A stretch of DNA of 22,128 bases, taken from the NCBI GenBank assembly GCA_017443885.1, contig JAFSXW010000047.1, forward strand, positions 1 through 22,128, read 5' to 3'. Below the pieces are notes generated by a model. That model saw only the letters and a program-made list of their open reading frames with translations, was not told where the DNA came from and did no database searches. Of the stretch, positions 7,862-15,729 are shown in pieces (position 1 is the first letter of the stretch; the number at the start of each line of letters is the position of its first letter). The translations under genes and the position numbers were made by a program. The DNA comes from Clostridia bacterium. Lineage in GTDB: Bacteria > Bacillota > Clostridia > Christensenellales > UBA1242.

Positions 7862-7890
7862 AGTTTACAACATCTTAAATATCGTGTCAA
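7862..7890 (-). promoter_or_regulatory. Promoter of the UPF0104 gene, leaderless geometry
   Basis: On the minus strand a perfect TTGACA (7890-7885) is followed after 17 bases by TAAACT (7867-7862), then six bases (TATAAT) and the ATG at 7855. The start of transcription predicted from this pair is the A of the ATG. The six bases themselves spell a perfect -10, but that is 23 bases from the -35 and would start transcription inside the gene. No Shine-Dalgarno is present. Confidence 0.6.
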
Positions 7891-7912
7891 CAATTTTATA
7901 ATTTAAAGATAT

Positions 7913-8320
7913 CTACTTTTCTATATTTTCTTGTTGTGCATTATACTCTTGCTCATCTTTTAATGCTTTTTTATAAGCACCAAGCATGAATGAACAAATA
8001 CTCAAACAATCGGTTTTCTTTGTGTGAAGTTTAATCATTAGTGCAGGATTTGTGTTATTTTTTTTCTTTAAATCTTGCTTGATTACATTACAAATTCCAA
8101 GCATATTTTCTTCCAAAAGCCCACTAAAAACACCAACAACTTTTTTTGGTTTTTGATTCTCTCTAACGCAAAAAAAGTCTATCATATTAGCATTTTTTAG
8201 CATATCTCTAAGTTTTTTCAGTTCATAATCTTCATAACTAGAATATGTGTCCACATATCCAAAGCTATTAGCTTTGGTTAAAATATCATCATTTTTAACT
8301 TTAACAAAAAATTTTCCCAT
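7913..8320 (-). CDS. Hypothetical protein of 135 residues
   Basis: I do not recognise this protein. It is mixed alpha/beta by appearance, with no signal peptide or membrane helix. It has a lysine-rich middle (VIKQDLKKKNN), four cysteines (C51, C77, C105 and C109, the last two within DCLSICSF) and a charged C-terminal tail rich in Glu and Gln. The gene is well supported: GGAG is eight bases before the ATG, and a clear promoter lies just upstream. It sits alone between the terminator of the foldase gene and the promoter of the UPF0104 gene, so context says little about its job. Confidence 0.7.
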   Translation of the reverse strand: MGKFFVKVKNDDILTKANSFGYVDTYSSYEDYELKKLRDMLKNANMIDFFCVRENQKPKKVVGVFSGLLEENMLGICNVIKQDLKKKNNTNPALMIKLHTKKTDCLSICSFMLGAYKKALKDEQEYNAQQENIEK

Positions 8321-8347
8321 ACTTTTTTCTCCAAATTTATTACAACA

Positions 8348-8376
8348 ATTCTATCATACAATTCTTATTATTTCAA
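8348..8376 (-). promoter_or_regulatory. Promoter of the 135-residue gene
   Basis: On the minus strand TTGAAA (8376-8371), a 17-base spacer and TAGAAT (8353-8348) preceded by TGA (extended -10) form a strong promoter. The expected leader is about 20 bases and carries a GGAG ribosome-binding site. Confidence 0.75.
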
Positions 8377-8387
8377 TAGTAAAATAA

Positions 8388-8411
8388 AAAAACACCAATT
8401 AAGGTGTTTTT
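8388..8411 (-). terminator. Intrinsic terminator of the foldase-like gene
   Basis: A 9-bp stem (8388-8396 with 8403-8411, core ACACC/GGTGT) closes a 6-base loop. On the minus strand it is followed by a T-run. It lies 13 bases past the stop codon of the lipoprotein gene. Confidence 0.8.
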
Positions 8412-8423
8412 CTTTATTTTAAA

Positions 8424-10322
8424 CTAATGAGTGTGATTTTTTAAATCATCATAAGTTGGCGTTTTTAATTCTTTAAATTTGCCAGCGTCTTTTGCACTAT
8501 CTAGCAAGCTATATAGATGATTAGAAAAATAGTTTTTAGTTTCATCTGTTTTTAACTTTTCGTAAACAAATTGAAGCAATGTTTGGTCGTTTGATGTTGA
8601 GATTAATGTGTTATTCAAATCTTCAATAATTTTGGCATCTGTTTGAGCAGTGCTTACAATTTCGCCTTGACTAAACACATTTGTTAGCACCATCATATGA
8701 ACACCATAATCAGTGATAGCAAAACTAACTTGCTCACCAATATATTTTCCGCCACCCATATAATCGGCATATAACGCACGGCCACAATCAGCAAATTCGC
8801 TCATCAGCCCGCCATCTTCATCTTCATTATCAGTGATTCCATAACCAAGAGTTTCAATAAGTTTATCACTTCCTAGGCCAGCATTATCGCCAGTGTATTT
8901 ATAAACATATTCTAAGAATAGTTTATTTGAAATATTTGATTTTTCGGTGTCTGTTAAAACATAAGAATCATCATTTAATTCTGCTTTTCTTTCGGCTAAG
9001 TAATCAGATAAAGCCTGAGTTCTTTCGTTAGTAAATTTCTCATAGATTTCTTGAAGAGTAATTTTTGCTTCTTCGTCTGTGTAAACAGGGATTTTGTTAT
9101 TATCTTCATCTAACACATAATCTCCGTTTTCATCAGTTTCGTAAACTAATTCGTTTAGTTCATCTCTCTTTTGAACATAAACAATGTTTCCTTCGTCATC
9201 TCTATAAGAAGTTTCAAGCGTGTATTTCCACTCTCCAGACACAAGTTCGCCTGTTGCATTTCTTCTTGCTTCTTCATACTCTGCTCTAAACATAGCATCT
9301 TTAGTTTTATCATAGCCTTCATATAGTTTTAATTCGTTAACAGTTTCGTCATCAAATTTAACCAAAATATGTTGAACAGTGAAATAATGATAAGTTCCGT
9401 TATAATGATAAAGCACTAAATCTGTGTTTGATGTTGAGAAAACAACTTCTGTGTAGTTATCTTCAAGGCTATATTTTTGTTTGCTAGCATTTAAAAGCTC
9501 TTTATATTTTTTCACAATAGCTTCTTGCATGGCAACATCTGCAATTTGTTCATCAAGTGTTGTGCCGTGTGTTTTGCTTTCAAACACGCAAGATTCAATA
9601 TAGTTTCTATATTTTTCAAGCATTTTACTCTTTTTATGAGAGTTATATAAAGTTTCTAGTCTTGCTTTAACGGCGTTATCGCTATTCACAGTTTTCCCAT
9701 TTAGCATACTAGAAAGCATTAAATCAGAAGCATATTTTTCATATGCACTGGTTCTATATTGCATAAATTCATCTTCAATGCCATCAAAAACCTTATCTTT
9801 AAGTGCTGTTAATTTTTCATTATAATCTATTGCCCCACCATTAACTTCACTTTCAATATCAATTTTTGTTACAAGTTCAAATTCATACGCTTCATATTTA
9901 GAATTACTAGATTCTTCTGTTGAAGAAAGCCTATCTGGTGCAGTTTTTCCAGCATTTTCAATAAATGTTTTTTCATAGCCATTAATAATTTCAACAACAT
10001 CATCTAAAATATCGTCCCAAATTTCAGTTTGGTCGTCTGCTGTTATTTTAATAATTTTTTCAGCTTCAATTTCTTCAATTATGCCAAGATACAATTCGTC
10101 ATAAATAATTTTCATAACAACATCTTCGTCATAATAAGCAAAGTATTGGCTATATGTGTTATATTTTTCTTCTAAATCGGCATAAGTAACATTTCTATCG
10201 TAAACTTTTGCGATAACTGTTTCGTCTGTATATTTTGGAGAAACAGTAACTAAACTACAGCCAACAAGGCATGAAAAACTTAAACATAAGCACAAAATTA
10301 AGCAAATAATTTTCTTTTTCAA
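8424..10322 (-). CDS. Lipoprotein PpiC/SurA/PrsA-like foldase with a large insertion
   Basis: The protein starts at a TTG and has a cysteine-rich signal peptide with lipobox LVGC (lipidated Cys22), so it should be anchored outside the membrane. Residues about 36-55 (VIAKVYDRNVTYADLEEKY) resemble the start of SurA/PrsA foldases. A parvulin-type (PpiC) prolyl isomerase domain can be traced: QHILVKF near 317 as the first strand, and GEQVSFAITDYGVHMMVL near 530-547 as the last part. In ordinary parvulins these are about 80 residues apart; here they are separated by more than 200, including an acidic stretch. Whether it still isomerises proline is uncertain. It lies downstream of mfd, where clostridial genomes often carry a foldase. 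AGGGGGG precedes the TTG start by eight bases. Confidence 0.75.
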   Translation of the reverse strand: MKKKIICLILCLCLSFSCLVGCSLVTVSPKYTDETVIAKVYDRNVTYADLEEKYNTYSQYFAYYDEDVVMKIIYDELYLGIIEEIEAEKIIKITADDQTEIWDDILDDVVEIINGYEKTFIENAGKTAPDRLSSTEESSNSKYEAYEFELVTKIDIESEVNGGAIDYNEKLTALKDKVFDGIEDEFMQYRTSAYEKYASDLMLSSMLNGKTVNSDNAVKARLETLYNSHKKSKMLEKYRNYIESCVFESKTHGTTLDEQIADVAMQEAIVKKYKELLNASKQKYSLEDNYTEVVFSTSNTDLVLYHYNGTYHYFTVQHILVKFDDETVNELKLYEGYDKTKDAMFRAEYEEARRNATGELVSGEWKYTLETSYRDDEGNIVYVQKRDELNELVYETDENGDYVLDEDNNKIPVYTDEEAKITLQEIYEKFTNERTQALSDYLAERKAELNDDSYVLTDTEKSNISNKLFLEYVYKYTGDNAGLGSDKLIETLGYGITDNEDEDGGLMSEFADCGRALYADYMGGGKYIGEQVSFAITDYGVHMMVLTNVFSQGEIVSTAQTDAKIIEDLNNTLISTSNDQTLLQFVYEKLKTDETKNYFSNHLYSLLDSAKDAGKFKELKTPTYDDLKNHTH

Positions 10323-10361
10323 AGTATAAGCCCCCCTAGGTTATATATAAACTATAAATTA

Positions 10362-10370
10362 ATTATATCA
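10362..10370 (-). promoter_or_regulatory. Extended -10 promoter of the foldase-like gene
   Basis: On the minus strand TGA-TATAAT (10370-10362) is a consensus extended -10. The -35 is weak (TTGCTT at 10389-10384, 16-base spacer). The expected leader is about 33 bases and contains the unusually G-rich AGGGGGG ribosome-binding site before the TTG start. No convincing terminator separates this from mfd, so read-through from mfd is also possible. Confidence 0.55.
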
Positions 10371-10420
10371 CATTTTATGTTAAAAGCAACTTTTTTTAAG
10401 GCTTAAATTGGCTTTTTAGC

Positions 10421-13400
10421 CTATTTTTTATAAGAAAGCGCCGTTGCAGTTTCTAAAAAATTTAAAATCAAACTTAAATTTTCTTTATCGCTTTGTGTTG
10501 CATCAATTTTTATCATTGGAGTTTGCCCAAGTTCTAAGGCGCATTTATTTTTAAATTTAAATAATGCCTCCCCTATTCCATTGTTGCTTGTTATATCTTC
10601 TGGTTTTTCAAAAATAATTTTAATACCACTAGATGTGCTAACTATTTCTGTCGCTTTTAATTTCATCGCCATACTTTTAGCATAGGCTATATCGATTAGA
10701 TTTAAAACTTGTGCTGGAATCTTGCCAAATGTATTTTCTAAATCTTGCAGTAGATCTTCTTTATCTTCACTTCCAAGAATTGCAGAAATGTTTTTATATG
10801 TTGTCATTCTGTTTTGAGGCTCTTTTATATAACTTTCTGGAATAAAGGCATCAATGCTTATTCGCATTAAGGTATCTTTTTGTTCTTCAACCTTTTGCCC
10901 CTGAATTTCTTTAATAGCGTCTGAAAGAAGCCTTGCATACATATCGTAGCCAACTTTTTGCATAAAACCGTGCTGTTCTGCACCTAAAATATTTCCACTG
11001 CCCCTTATCTCTAAATCTCGCATAGCAATTTTAAAACCAGAGCCAAATTCAGTAAATTCGCTCATGGCTTCTAATCTTTTATATGCTTCTTCAGTTAAAA
11101 CTTTGTCAAACTTATATGTGAAATATGCAAAAGCTGTTCTATTTCCTCTTCCAACACGCCCACGCATTTGATAAAGCGAAGAAAGCCCAAACATATCGCT
11201 ATTGCAAACAATAAGAGTGTTTGCATTTTCTATATCAATACCATTTTCAATAATTGTGGTGCAAATTAAAACATCTGCTTCTTTTTTATAGAATTTATAA
11301 ATTGTATCTTCTAGTTCTTTTGCTGGCATTTGCCCATGAGCAACTAATATTTTTGCATCAGGAACTAAATCAGACACTTCTTTTGCAAAACTATAAATTT
11401 TTTCAACCCTATTAAACAGAATAAAAACCTGACCACCTCTTGCCATTTCTCTTATAACTGCATCTTTAACTAGTGAAGGGCTATATTCACACACGAAAGT
11501 TTGCACAGGCAACCTTTCTGCTGGTGGAGTGCTTATAATGCTAATATCCCTAATCCCAGATAAACTCATATGAAGAGTTCGTGGAATTGGTGTTGCCGAA
11601 AGTGTTAAAAAATCCACAAGTGGATATTTATTTTTCAGTTTTTCTTTATCTTCAACGCCAAATTTTTGCTCTTCATCAAGCACAACAAGACCTAAATCGC
11701 TAAAGTTAACATCACTAGAAAGCATTCTATGGGTTCCACATAAAACATCAATTCTTCCATGGCTAAGGTCATTTAAAATATTTTTTATTTGGGTTGCAGT
11801 TTTAAATCTGTTAATAACTTCCACCCTAACGCCAAATGGCTCAAGCCTAGATTTTAGCGTTGAAAAATGTTGCTGACTTAAAATAGTGGTTGGTGCTAAA
11901 AATGCCACTTGCTTGTTATCTAAAACAGCCTTAAACATAGCCCTCATTGCAACTTCCGTTTTCCCAAAGCCAACATCTCCGCAAAGAAGCCTGTCCATAA
12001 CTTTGTGGCTTTCCATATCTTTTTTAATTTCGGCAACGCTTTTAAGTTGATCTTCTGTTTCTATATGATTAAATGAATTTTCAAAATCTAATTGCAAACT
12101 ATTATCTTTTGAATAGGCAAAGCCTTGTTTCGCTTCCCTTTTAGCATAAAGTTCTGTTAAATCAAAAGCAAGTTTTCTAACAGAAGCCTTAACTTTTTCT
12201 TTAACTTTGCTAAACTCAACACCGCCAATTTTACTTAATTTTTTTGGCTCCATCGCGCCACTAAATCGTTCAAGACAGTTAAGATTATCTATTGGCACAT
12301 ATAAAATATCGCCACCAGCATATCTCACCATCACAAAATCTTTAGAGCCAAAATTAGAAGATAAATTTGTTACCCCCTCACACACACCAATTCCATGAAA
12401 AGAATGCACAACATAATCGCCTTTTTTTGGCACGCTAAACACATTTTTTCTGGAAGCCACAACCCCACTATTTGCCTTTTTAGGAGCATAAAGGTCGGTT
12501 GTGGAAATTATAACTTTCTTTTCTTTTGGAAGCACAAAACCACCAGAAAGTTCTAATGGCAGAATATATTGTCCTTTGTCTAAAATTGAAACACTATTGT
12601 TTGTGTCAAAAAACAAATCATTTGCTTCAAGCCTAGCACTTAAACTTTTCGCTTTTGCTTCGCTTCCAGCAAATAAATATATATCAAAATTATTAAATTT
12701 CCAATTTGTTAAATCCTGCGTTAGCTCTAAATAATTGTGATAATACCTTCCTATCTGAAGGCTTTTAATTTCTAAAACTAAATCTGGATTAAAAAACCTG
12801 TTTGCGTTAGTAATTTTTTGATGAACTATTCCACAAAACTTATTTATTTTATTCAAAATTTCATTAGCACTAAAATAGCCAGAATTTTTGCTAGAAAGCA
12901 CAACTTTTCTTTTTTGCATATCTTTATATCTAACGCTAATTTCATTAAAGCTGTTTTCTAGTGCATCATAACACATTTTCGCTTCATCTATCACAACAAC
13001 AGTGTTATCTGGCAAATATTCTAATAAACTTACTGTTTTGTGGCTTATTAAAGGAAAAAGATAGTTGAGTGAAAAAGATTTATCGCCAAGTTCAAGTCTT
13101 TCCAAACAATCACTAACACTAGTCTTTAAGCTGTCATCTTCATTAACATTTTTATCTGCCTCATTTTTAATATAATAAAGAGCATCTTTTAAATATTCAA
13201 TTTCATCTTCTGATAAAAAAAGATTTGTGTTTGGTGCTATCACTATTTTTTTTAGTTCTTCTCCGCTAGATAAATCTTCTGGGTTTAAAGACTTAATTTT
13301 ATCAACCGTGTCGCCCCAAAATTCTATTCTCTTTGCAGATTTATAGTTTATTGGAAAAACGTCTAGCACATCTCCTCTAGAAGAAAATTCCCCACTACTA

Positions 13401-13900
13401 GATACTATTTCAACACGCTTATATCCCATGCTCGTTAACTTCTTTTTTAAAAGGTTAACATCTATTTCTTCGCCAGATTTTATCTCGATAATATTTTGTT
13501 CAAAATCTTCCTTTTTAGGCAGTGGACAAATAAGTGTGTCGATACTTGCAACAACAACTTTAGCCTTGCTTTTTAATATGGCAAAAAGGGCTTCTATTTG
13601 CTGTTTATATGGTTCTATGCTTTGTGCTTTTTTATATAGCAAATTATCACAAAAAACCGGCATTAAAACCACTTCGCTAGAATAAAAATACTCTAATTGC
13701 TTAAATATTTTTGTGGCGCTAATATAATCACTGGCAAGATACAAAACTGGCCTATCAAAAGAAGGTAGCATTGCTATTTTTTCAGCAGGCCCCGCCATTA
13801 AAACAGATATTTTTTTATTTTCTTTAACACCAAAACAAAGGCGAGAAATCTCGCCCCCTAAATTTTCAAAATCAAAAAACCTTTCAACTTTGTTTGCCAT
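10421..13900 (-). CDS. mfd: Transcription-repair coupling factor Mfd
   Basis: Mfd releases stalled RNA polymerase at DNA damage and recruits UvrA. In order: a degenerate UvrB-like N-terminal region (about 1-340), the RNA-polymerase-interacting domain starting at GDYVVHSFHGIGV near 490, and the RecG-like helicase with Walker A GDVGFGKT near 640, DEEQ near 743 and SATPIPRTLH. The conserved GRVGRGNRTAFAY segment and the C-terminal D7 domain follow. The frame extends upstream to a TTG at 13945 (1174 residues), but no ribosome-binding site precedes it. I prefer the ATG at 13900 (1159 residues): the N-terminus then matches the usual family spacing, and a consensus promoter lies between the two. No Shine-Dalgarno precedes this ATG either; the leader would be only a few bases. 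Pth is 63 bases upstream. Confidence 0.95.
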   Translation of the reverse strand: MANKVERFFDFENLGGEISRLCFGVKENKKISVLMAGPAEKIAMLPSFDRPVLYLASDYISATKIFKQLEYFYSSEVVLMPVFCDNLLYKKAQSIEPYKQQIEALFAILKSKAKVVVASIDTLICPLPKKEDFEQNIIEIKSGEEIDVNLLKKKLTSMGYKRVEIVSSSGEFSSRGDVLDVFPINYKSAKRIEFWGDTVDKIKSLNPEDLSSGEELKKIVIAPNTNLFLSEDEIEYLKDALYYIKNEADKNVNEDDSLKTSVSDCLERLELGDKSFSLNYLFPLISHKTVSLLEYLPDNTVVVIDEAKMCYDALENSFNEISVRYKDMQKRKVVLSSKNSGYFSANEILNKINKFCGIVHQKITNANRFFNPDLVLEIKSLQIGRYYHNYLELTQDLTNWKFNNFDIYLFAGSEAKAKSLSARLEANDLFFDTNNSVSILDKGQYILPLELSGGFVLPKEKKVIISTTDLYAPKKANSGVVASRKNVFSVPKKGDYVVHSFHGIGVCEGVTNLSSNFGSKDFVMVRYAGGDILYVPIDNLNCLERFSGAMEPKKLSKIGGVEFSKVKEKVKASVRKLAFDLTELYAKREAKQGFAYSKDNSLQLDFENSFNHIETEDQLKSVAEIKKDMESHKVMDRLLCGDVGFGKTEVAMRAMFKAVLDNKQVAFLAPTTILSQQHFSTLKSRLEPFGVRVEVINRFKTATQIKNILNDLSHGRIDVLCGTHRMLSSDVNFSDLGLVVLDEEQKFGVEDKEKLKNKYPLVDFLTLSATPIPRTLHMSLSGIRDISIISTPPAERLPVQTFVCEYSPSLVKDAVIREMARGGQVFILFNRVEKIYSFAKEVSDLVPDAKILVAHGQMPAKELEDTIYKFYKKEADVLICTTIIENGIDIENANTLIVCNSDMFGLSSLYQMRGRVGRGNRTAFAYFTYKFDKVLTEEAYKRLEAMSEFTEFGSGFKIAMRDLEIRGSGNILGAEQHGFMQKVGYDMYARLLSDAIKEIQGQKVEEQKDTLMRISIDAFIPESYIKEPQNRMTTYKNISAILGSEDKEDLLQDLENTFGKIPAQVLNLIDIAYAKSMAMKLKATEIVSTSSGIKIIFEKPEDITSNNGIGEALFKFKNKCALELGQTPMIKIDATQSDKENLSLILNFLETATALSYKK

Positions 13901-13910
13901 AAGTTTGCTT

Positions 13911-13939
13911 ATTATATCAAAATACCCATTGTTTTTCAA
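13911..13939 (-). promoter_or_regulatory. Promoter of mfd with very short leader
   Basis: On the minus strand TTGAAA (13939-13934), a 17-base spacer and TGA-TATAAT (TATAAT at 13916-13911) form a near-perfect extended promoter. Ten bases separate the -10 box from the ATG at 13900, so the leader would be about 4 bases. It lies inside the in-frame extension that runs to the TTG at 13945, which argues against that start. Confidence 0.65.
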
Positions 13940-13963
13940 TAGCAAAATTAATTTATATTTAAA

Positions 13964-14536
13964 CTAAAATTGCGAATTAACAGCATTCATTAAATTTGAA
14001 TAATTCATTTCGCCATCAATTAAAGATAAAATGCTATCACTTGCAATATCAACGCCTTCTTGAACAAGCGAATTACTTTTTAGTTTCGATAGCACAAAAT
14101 CAGCAATATCCATTTCTTGTGGCTTTTCATTTATGCCAACTCTTATTCTTCTAAAATTTTGAGAATTTAAGCAACTAACCACGCTTCTCATGCCATTATG
14201 AGTGCCTGCTCCACCCTTCTCTTTAATTCTCACGCTTCCTGCTGGCAAATCTAAATCATCATAAACAATTAGAAGGTCTTCATCTAGTTTTAACTGCTTA
14301 TATTTGTGAATAAATTCTAAAACAGCTTTCCCACTTTCGTTCATATATGTTCGTGGTTTTGCTAAAATTACTTTTTCTCCATTCACATTTAGTTCTGCAC
14401 AATCGCTTAAACAATCTTGTTTATTAAACTTTAAAGAGTAATTTTTTGCAATTTTATCAAGCACCATAAAACCCACATTATGATATGTGTTTTCATAATT
14501 TTTTCCAATATTTCCAAGACCAATTATAAGTTTCAT
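13964..14536 (-). CDS. pth: Peptidyl-tRNA hydrolase
   Basis: Pth cleaves peptidyl-tRNAs released from stalled ribosomes and recycles the tRNA. The 190-residue length is typical. It has the opening GLGNIGKNYENTYHNVGF with Asn and the catalytic histidine (H19 or H20 depending on numbering), PRTYMNESG, the YDDLDLP motif with the catalytic aspartate, and the GGAGTHNGMRS signature. AAGGA lies seven bases before the ATG. The gene starts 14 bases after the GlmU-like gene and precedes mfd, the same neighbourhood as in Bacillus (glmU, prs, pth, mfd), so it is probably co-transcribed with the GlmU-like gene. Confidence 0.97.
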   Translation of the reverse strand: MKLIIGLGNIGKNYENTYHNVGFMVLDKIAKNYSLKFNKQDCLSDCAELNVNGEKVILAKPRTYMNESGKAVLEFIHKYKQLKLDEDLLIVYDDLDLPAGSVRIKEKGGAGTHNGMRSVVSCLNSQNFRRIRVGINEKPQEMDIADFVLSKLKSNSLVQEGVDIASDSILSLIDGEMNYSNLMNAVNSQF

Positions 14537-14550
14537 CTTTTTGTCCTTCT

Positions 14551-15615
14551 TTAGTTTTCTTTCTTCATAATGCTAAGTGGTGCCACATTCCCATTTTCTG
14601 GAATTGCCACCCCTGCACTTATAACAGCTCCCGCTCCAACAGTTGCATTTTTTAACACACGAGCAAACTGCGTATTATCTCCAATTAAAACTGCTTTTGG
14701 CAAAATATTTGCGTCTTTATAAATTCTTGCAAACTTTAAAGTGGAATCTTCACCAATGCTAACATTCTGTGAAACACTAGTTTCGCTTATTTTAGCGCCA
14801 TTATCAATTTTCGTTCCATCACCAATAAAGCTGTGAGAATTTATGCACACGCCTTCACCAATAATGCAATTATCTTGAACAACACTGTCTGTAATGCATG
14901 AAGAGCCAACAACAGAGTTGTTTCCAATTACCGAAGAATTAATTTTTGAAAAAGCACCTATTTTAACATTTTGCCCTATCTTTGTTTCTCCACACAAACT
15001 AACCATTGGCCCAATAATTGCACCGCTATTTATGCTAACATCACCTTCAATATACACAGATCCAGTATCAACGAACCTAACGCCCTGCTCTAAATGATAA
15101 TCAATAATTTTTCTTTCTAATGTTTTGCTAATAGAGGCAAGTTCCTTTAAATTTGTTGGATGATTAAACTCTTCCTCAGCAAAAAAGTAGGTTTGTGGGG
15201 CAAAAATTTCATCAACTCTTTTTATATAATCGGTCTTAAAAACATAACCCCTACTAAGTTTACACACATTTAGTTCGTGACTTAAAACAAAATTTAAAAT
15301 ATTATTAATATTGCCTTTTGTTAAAAGTGGAGTGTCGCCATATAAAACGAGGGTTAATTCTTTGTCCCTTAAATATGGTTTTATCACATCAAGAGGGTTA
15401 TCTTCTTCTCTGCACTCGATAGTAACCGGTCTTGTTGGGCACACTCTTGTAACAAATTCAAACATAGGCCTGCCAAGCAAATCCACAGAATAAGAATTTT
15501 CCCCTTCTGGCAAATTAAACGCACTATTATTTGTAAGAAGCACAAAACAAGCAACACTTAATTCTTCTTCATTTACTTTTTCTTTTTTAGTTTCAACTTC
15601 ATAAAAAACAGACAT
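14551..15615 (-). CDS. GlmU-like protein with degenerate active sites
   Basis: GlmU normally acetylates GlcN-1-P and uridylylates it to UDP-GlcNAc. This 354-residue homologue sits at the usual glmU position before pth and mfd but is about 100 residues shorter than GlmU. The N-terminal nucleotidyltransferase-like part (about 20-170) keeps a YGDTPLLT segment near 95 but lacks the LAAGxGTRM loop; at that place it has VLLTNNSAF. The junction FVDTGSVYIEGDVSI near 181 matches GlmU well, and left-handed beta-helix hexapeptide repeats fill 189-345. The NYDG..K and HLSY motifs that hold acetyltransferase residues are missing; only SHSFIGD vaguely resembles HLSYIGD. It is likely catalytically altered, a regulator, or a different sugar enzyme. 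GGAG lies eight bases before the ATG. Confidence 0.8.
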   Translation of the reverse strand: MSVFYEVETKKEKVNEEELSVACFVLLTNNSAFNLPEGENSYSVDLLGRPMFEFVTRVCPTRPVTIECREEDNPLDVIKPYLRDKELTLVLYGDTPLLTKGNINNILNFVLSHELNVCKLSRGYVFKTDYIKRVDEIFAPQTYFFAEEEFNHPTNLKELASISKTLERKIIDYHLEQGVRFVDTGSVYIEGDVSINSGAIIGPMVSLCGETKIGQNVKIGAFSKINSSVIGNNSVVGSSCITDSVVQDNCIIGEGVCINSHSFIGDGTKIDNGAKISETSVSQNVSIGEDSTLKFARIYKDANILPKAVLIGDNTQFARVLKNATVGAGAVISAGVAIPENGNVAPLSIMKKEN

Positions 15616-15642
15616 TTTATTATCTCCAATAAATCTAATAAA

Positions 15643-15672
15643 ATATTACTATAATATTAACACAAAAGTCAA
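15643..15672 (-). promoter_or_regulatory. Candidate promoter of the GlmU-like/pth unit
   Basis: On the minus strand TTGACT (15672-15667), 18 bases and TAATAT (15648-15643) fit a sigma-A promoter with a good -35 and a poor -10. The leader would be about 20 bases and contains GGAG. The region is so AT-rich that chance matches are common. Confidence 0.4.
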
Positions 15673-15692
15673 ATAATAAAACAATATCAAAT

Positions 15693-15729
15693 AAAAAGAA
15701 AAAGGTGCAATATTCACCGTCTACTTTTT
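15693..15729 (-). terminator. Probable terminator of the walJ-tadA operon
   Basis: On the minus strand AAAAAG (15729-15724) pairs with CTTTTT (15704-15699), and inside it GTG pairs with CAC around a 7-base loop; a 6-base bulge interrupts the 5' side. A second T-run follows. It is the best terminator-like structure between tadA and the GlmU-like gene, though almost 200 bases from the tadA stop. Confidence 0.45.

Noticed and set aside
7485..7862. Plus-strand open frame of 125 codons opposite the UPF0104 gene
   Set aside because: It is a low-complexity Ser/Phe-rich mirror of the Glu/Lys-rich N-terminus on the other strand and has no ribosome-binding site or family match.
9090..9130. EF-hand-like DENGDYVLDEDN in the foldase insertion
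   Set aside because: Only some loop positions fit; the glycine at position 6 and the final Glu are missing and no paired helices are clear, so calcium binding cannot be claimed.
10398..10430. GGCT/AGCC hairpin at the end of mfd as its terminator
   Set aside because: The T-run follows the stem only when read on the + strand, where no gene ends; on the minus strand an A-run follows, so it is not a normal terminator for mfd.
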